Shown here one piece after another: positions 61,978 to 64,000 of a DNA stretch of 64,000 bases. Made by a program: the position numbers and the translations under genes. Within the stretch, counting starts at the first letter, position 1. The number at the start of each line of letters is the position of its first letter. The notes beneath the pieces were generated by a model that ran no database searches, was not told where the DNA came from, and saw nothing but the letters and a program-made list of their open reading frames with translations. Source of the DNA: Bradyrhizobium valentinum (GTDB taxonomy: Bacteria; Pseudomonadota; Alphaproteobacteria; Rhizobiales; Xanthobacteraceae); assembly GCF_001440405.1 (NCBI RefSeq), contig NZ_LLXX01000153.1, forward strand, positions 6,623 to 70,622. Direction: 5' to 3'.

Positions 61978-62493
61978 ATGTCCGACAGCTACAGCTATAC
62001 CGAAAGCAGAACCTTCACGGTCACCCACGCCCGCCACATGGCCGCCAAGGTCGCAACTGACCTGAAGCGCATGCAGCGGTTCTACTGCAAGCCGTCCGAC
62101 GAAAGCATCGCGGACTACGAGACCGAGGCGACCGAGATGCTGCGGGCCGGTTATCTCGACACGGTCACTTACGGTTTCAAGAGGGATGGCAAGTGGATCG
62201 AGCCGACTCTTCGTTATACGGCCCGTGACCTCGCCGGTGCGTCGGCCGACGACGACGACCCCGGCCGCATCCGCCCAGGCGCCGACATCAGCGGCGCCTC
62301 CTTTTACAGCTATATGACCTACACGGCGGCGTGGGACCGGCTCAGCCAGGCCGAGCGCGAAGCCTTCAAGGCGATCTTGCCGTTCGCGCGCAACGGTGCC
62401 GCCGAGCCCGGGGTCTTGGGCTACCTATCCAACGACCGCACCTATTCGTCCGGGGGCAGGGCCCTCGACCGCGCTACCGTTAGGAGCTTCTGA
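61978..62493 (+). CDS. Bacterial HORMA-domain protein of CBASS
   Basis: This 171-residue protein starts with SYSYTESRTFTVTHARHMAA and RMQRFYCKPSDE, the bacterial HORMA family 1 pattern. The C-terminal safety-belt region includes YSYMTYTAAWDRLSQAE. HORMA proteins bind peptides and switch on the CD-NTase. The stop overlaps the TRIP13 ATG. Confidence 0.88.
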   Translation: MSDSYSYTESRTFTVTHARHMAAKVATDLKRMQRFYCKPSDESIADYETEATEMLRAGYLDTVTYGFKRDGKWIEPTLRYTARDLAGASADDDDPGRIRPGADISGASFYSYMTYTAAWDRLSQAEREAFKAILPFARNGAAEPGVLGYLSNDRTYSSGGRALDRATVRSF

Positions 62494-63440
62494 TGAACAC
62501 CAAGCCGACACTCGATGAGCTCTTCGAGCGCCGCATCACCTATCCCGACATCGACCCACAGGCGCGCCTCGCCCGGCTCGTCGGGCTCGATGAGCAGAAG
62601 AACCGCCTCGCGAAGATCCTCGGCCTGCTCGTCAATCCCAGCGGCCTCGCCGATTGGGCGAAGAAGCACCATCCGGGTGCGCAGGCTTTGCTCGACACGG
62701 TGCTGCGGCGGCCTCCACTGGTGGTGCTCGCCGGCGACGTAGGCTCCGGAAAGACCGAGCTCGCCGAGACGATCGGCGATGCGGTCGCGCGGCAGGAGAA
62801 GATCGACATCACGCTTTTTCCGCTCAGCCTGTCGACGCGCGGGCAGGGCCGGGTCGGCGAAATGACGCAGCTGCTCTCGGCAGCGTTCGACTACACCGTG
62901 GCGGAGGCGACCAAACTCAAGTCGGCTTCGGGCCGGGCGCGTGGGGCTGTGGTCCTGCTGGTCGACGAGGCCGACGCGCTGGCGCAGTCGCGCGAGGCGG
63001 CTCAGATGCATCACGAGGACCGCGCCGGCGTGAACGCCTTCATCCGCGGCATCGATCGGATCGCCAATGCGAAACTGCCGGCGGCCGTCCTGATGTGCAC
63101 CAACCGCCTCAATGCGCTCGATCCGGCCGTGCGGCGCAGAGCGGCTGACGTCCTGAGTTTTGCGCGTCCCGGCGACGAGCAGCGCCGCTTCGTGCTGTCG
63201 AGCCGGCTGGAGACCATCGGCCTCGGTCACCATCATATCGATGCCCTAGTCTCGGCCACCGGGCCGCAGCGCGGCGGTCGCGACCACGGCTTCACCTTTT
63301 CGGACCTGACGCAACGGCTGCTGCCGACCATCGTCCTCGACGCCTATCCGACCAGGGCTGTCGACGGCGCGCGCGCGGTCGAGATCGCCCGGTCCATGAT
63401 TCCGACGCCTCCCTTCCGGGATGTCGAGATGCCGAGGTGA
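62493..63440 (+). CDS. TRIP13-like AAA+ ATPase of CBASS (Cap6)
   Basis: This 315-residue AAA+ protein has Walker A AGDVGSGKTEL (80-90), Walker B VVLLVDEADAL (153-163), sensor 1 AVLMCTNRLNALD and an arginine-finger region AVRRRAADVLSF. TRIP13 homologues pull HORMA off the CD-NTase and so turn CBASS off. It overlaps the HORMA gene by one base. Confidence 0.9.
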   Translation: MNTKPTLDELFERRITYPDIDPQARLARLVGLDEQKNRLAKILGLLVNPSGLADWAKKHHPGAQALLDTVLRRPPLVVLAGDVGSGKTELAETIGDAVARQEKIDITLFPLSLSTRGQGRVGEMTQLLSAAFDYTVAEATKLKSASGRARGAVVLLVDEADALAQSREAAQMHHEDRAGVNAFIRGIDRIANAKLPAAVLMCTNRLNALDPAVRRRAADVLSFARPGDEQRRFVLSSRLETIGLGHHHIDALVSATGPQRGGRDHGFTFSDLTQRLLPTIVLDAYPTRAVDGARAVEIARSMIPTPPFRDVEMPR

Positions 63441-63447
63441 GGGAGCC

Positions 63448-64000
63448 ATGACCCAGGCGGTAACGGTGCGGCGTGACGGGGACACCTTCCAGGCGCGTCT
63501 GTTCTGGTATCACGCGGCGCGTCTGCTCGATCCCGAAAGCCCGATCGTCCGCGTGGGTTTCGAGACGGGCCCGAAGAGTTTCGACGACATCTGGGTCGAA
63601 TACGATCCGGCACGCAGTGCGGTCGACCAGTATGGCGATCCGCTGCGGCGCAAGCACATGCAGTGCAAATGGCATGTCACACCCGACAGCTACGGTTACT
63701 CACACCTGGTCGATCCGGAGTTCATCAACGCCAACGCCCGCTCATTGCTGCAGCGGGCGCGCGAAGCACAGATTGTCCATGCGCCGCAAGGCAGCGGCGT
63801 GCGCTTCAAGCTGGTGACCAATTGGCGGCTCGACCGCAATGACCCGCTGCGCGAGATGGTCGGCACCCGCTCGGGCGCGATGCGGCTCGAGCGGCTCTAT
63901 GGCTCTCTGACCGACAACAGCAGGGCAGGAGCCGTGCGCAAAGCCTGGCGCGAGCATCTCGGCATCGACGAGGCGGAGCTTCGGCTGCTCGCACGCACGC
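63448..64000 (+). CDS. CBASS effector candidate with nuclease-like core, runs off the window
   Basis: At least 184 residues are visible; the 3' end is outside the window. After ARLFWYHAARLLDPESPIVR comes a PD-(D/E)xK-like arrangement: Glu39 in GFETGPKSFDDIWVEYDP with Asp46-Asp47 and Glu51, then QCK at 72-74 in HMQCKWHV. This resembles the E...DD...QxK core of DUF4297/Cap4-like DNA nucleases. It starts seven bases after TRIP13 (GAGGGAG before the ATG), so it should be the effector of this CBASS. Confidence 0.7.
   Translation, partial: MTQAVTVRRDGDTFQARLFWYHAARLLDPESPIVRVGFETGPKSFDDIWVEYDPARSAVDQYGDPLRRKHMQCKWHVTPDSYGYSHLVDPEFINANARSLLQRAREAQIVHAPQGSGVRFKLVTNWRLDRNDPLREMVGTRSGAMRLERLYGSLTDNSRAGAVRKAWREHLGIDEAELRLLART

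Noticed and set aside
1..64000. CRISPR arrays, tRNA or rRNA genes
   Set aside because: I found no series of regularly spaced direct repeats and no tRNA or rRNA signatures by eye; a dedicated scan could still reveal a weak tRNA or small RNA.

Overview
The window looks like accessory DNA, probably a symbiosis island, from a Bradyrhizobium-like alphaproteobacterium. The evidence is high-GC codon use, a complete-looking rhizobial-type type VI secretion system (T6SS), several NopD/Bel2-5-like type III effector genes or fragments, sigma-54/NifA-type promoters, and many insertion-sequence relics. The host assignment is inference; there is no rRNA or housekeeping marker.

Layout. 0-6.4 kb is decayed DNA. 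It holds relics of a phosphonate pathway (nucleotidyltransferase, PEP mutase), a C48 SUMO-protease-like effector, and a frameshifted repeat effector. 6.6-13.4 kb is the first T6SS operon (tssA-tssB-tssC-tssE-tssF-tssG). 13.4-16 kb holds a papain-like protease gene and pseudogenes (DUF2285/RovC-like, Fic, AbiEi). 16-25.8 kb is the second T6SS operon (tagH-tssJ-tssK-tssL-tssM-protein kinase) behind a near-ideal NifA/sigma-54 promoter. 25.8-30.6 kb is an IS graveyard with a two-repeat effector gene. At 30.7-31.35 kb a deletion relic of the second operon keeps its promoter and now lies just upstream of vgrG, a small gene and hcp (31.5-34.0 kb). A 552-residue candidate effector and an IS200 copy follow. 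37.8-45.8 kb (minus strand) is a T6SS spike/cargo operon: DUF2169-pentapeptide, pentapeptide, DUF4150 PAAR-like, spike-like, DUF3540 and TPR-glycosyltransferase. 46.5-48.3 kb is a trehalose-6-phosphate synthase (OtsA) fused to a type III effector module. 48.6-52.5 kb is a type III polyketide synthase gene split by an IS21 element with a 6-bp target duplication. 52.7-58.4 kb has a broken porin, IS3 debris, an FRG-domain gene pair and two unassigned genes. 58.6-64 kb is a defence island: a four-gene RHH-GNAT-XRE-ImmA operon divergent from a HORMA/TRIP13-type CBASS operon with a nuclease-like effector that runs off the window.

How the parts fit. The sheath, baseplate, membrane complex, tube, spike and cargo adaptors of one T6SS are all here except the ClpV ATPase (tssH). 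Three sites share the pattern TGGCACG-N4-TTGC, each with TGT-N10-AC(A/G) elements upstream. A fourth, weaker candidate precedes tssA. This suggests that RpoN and NifA switch the apparatus on in nitrogen-fixing conditions, that is, in nodules. Separately, a module of about 80-105 residues recurs at five or six places, in effector genes, as fragments and fused to OtsA, and looks like a mobile type III effector building block.
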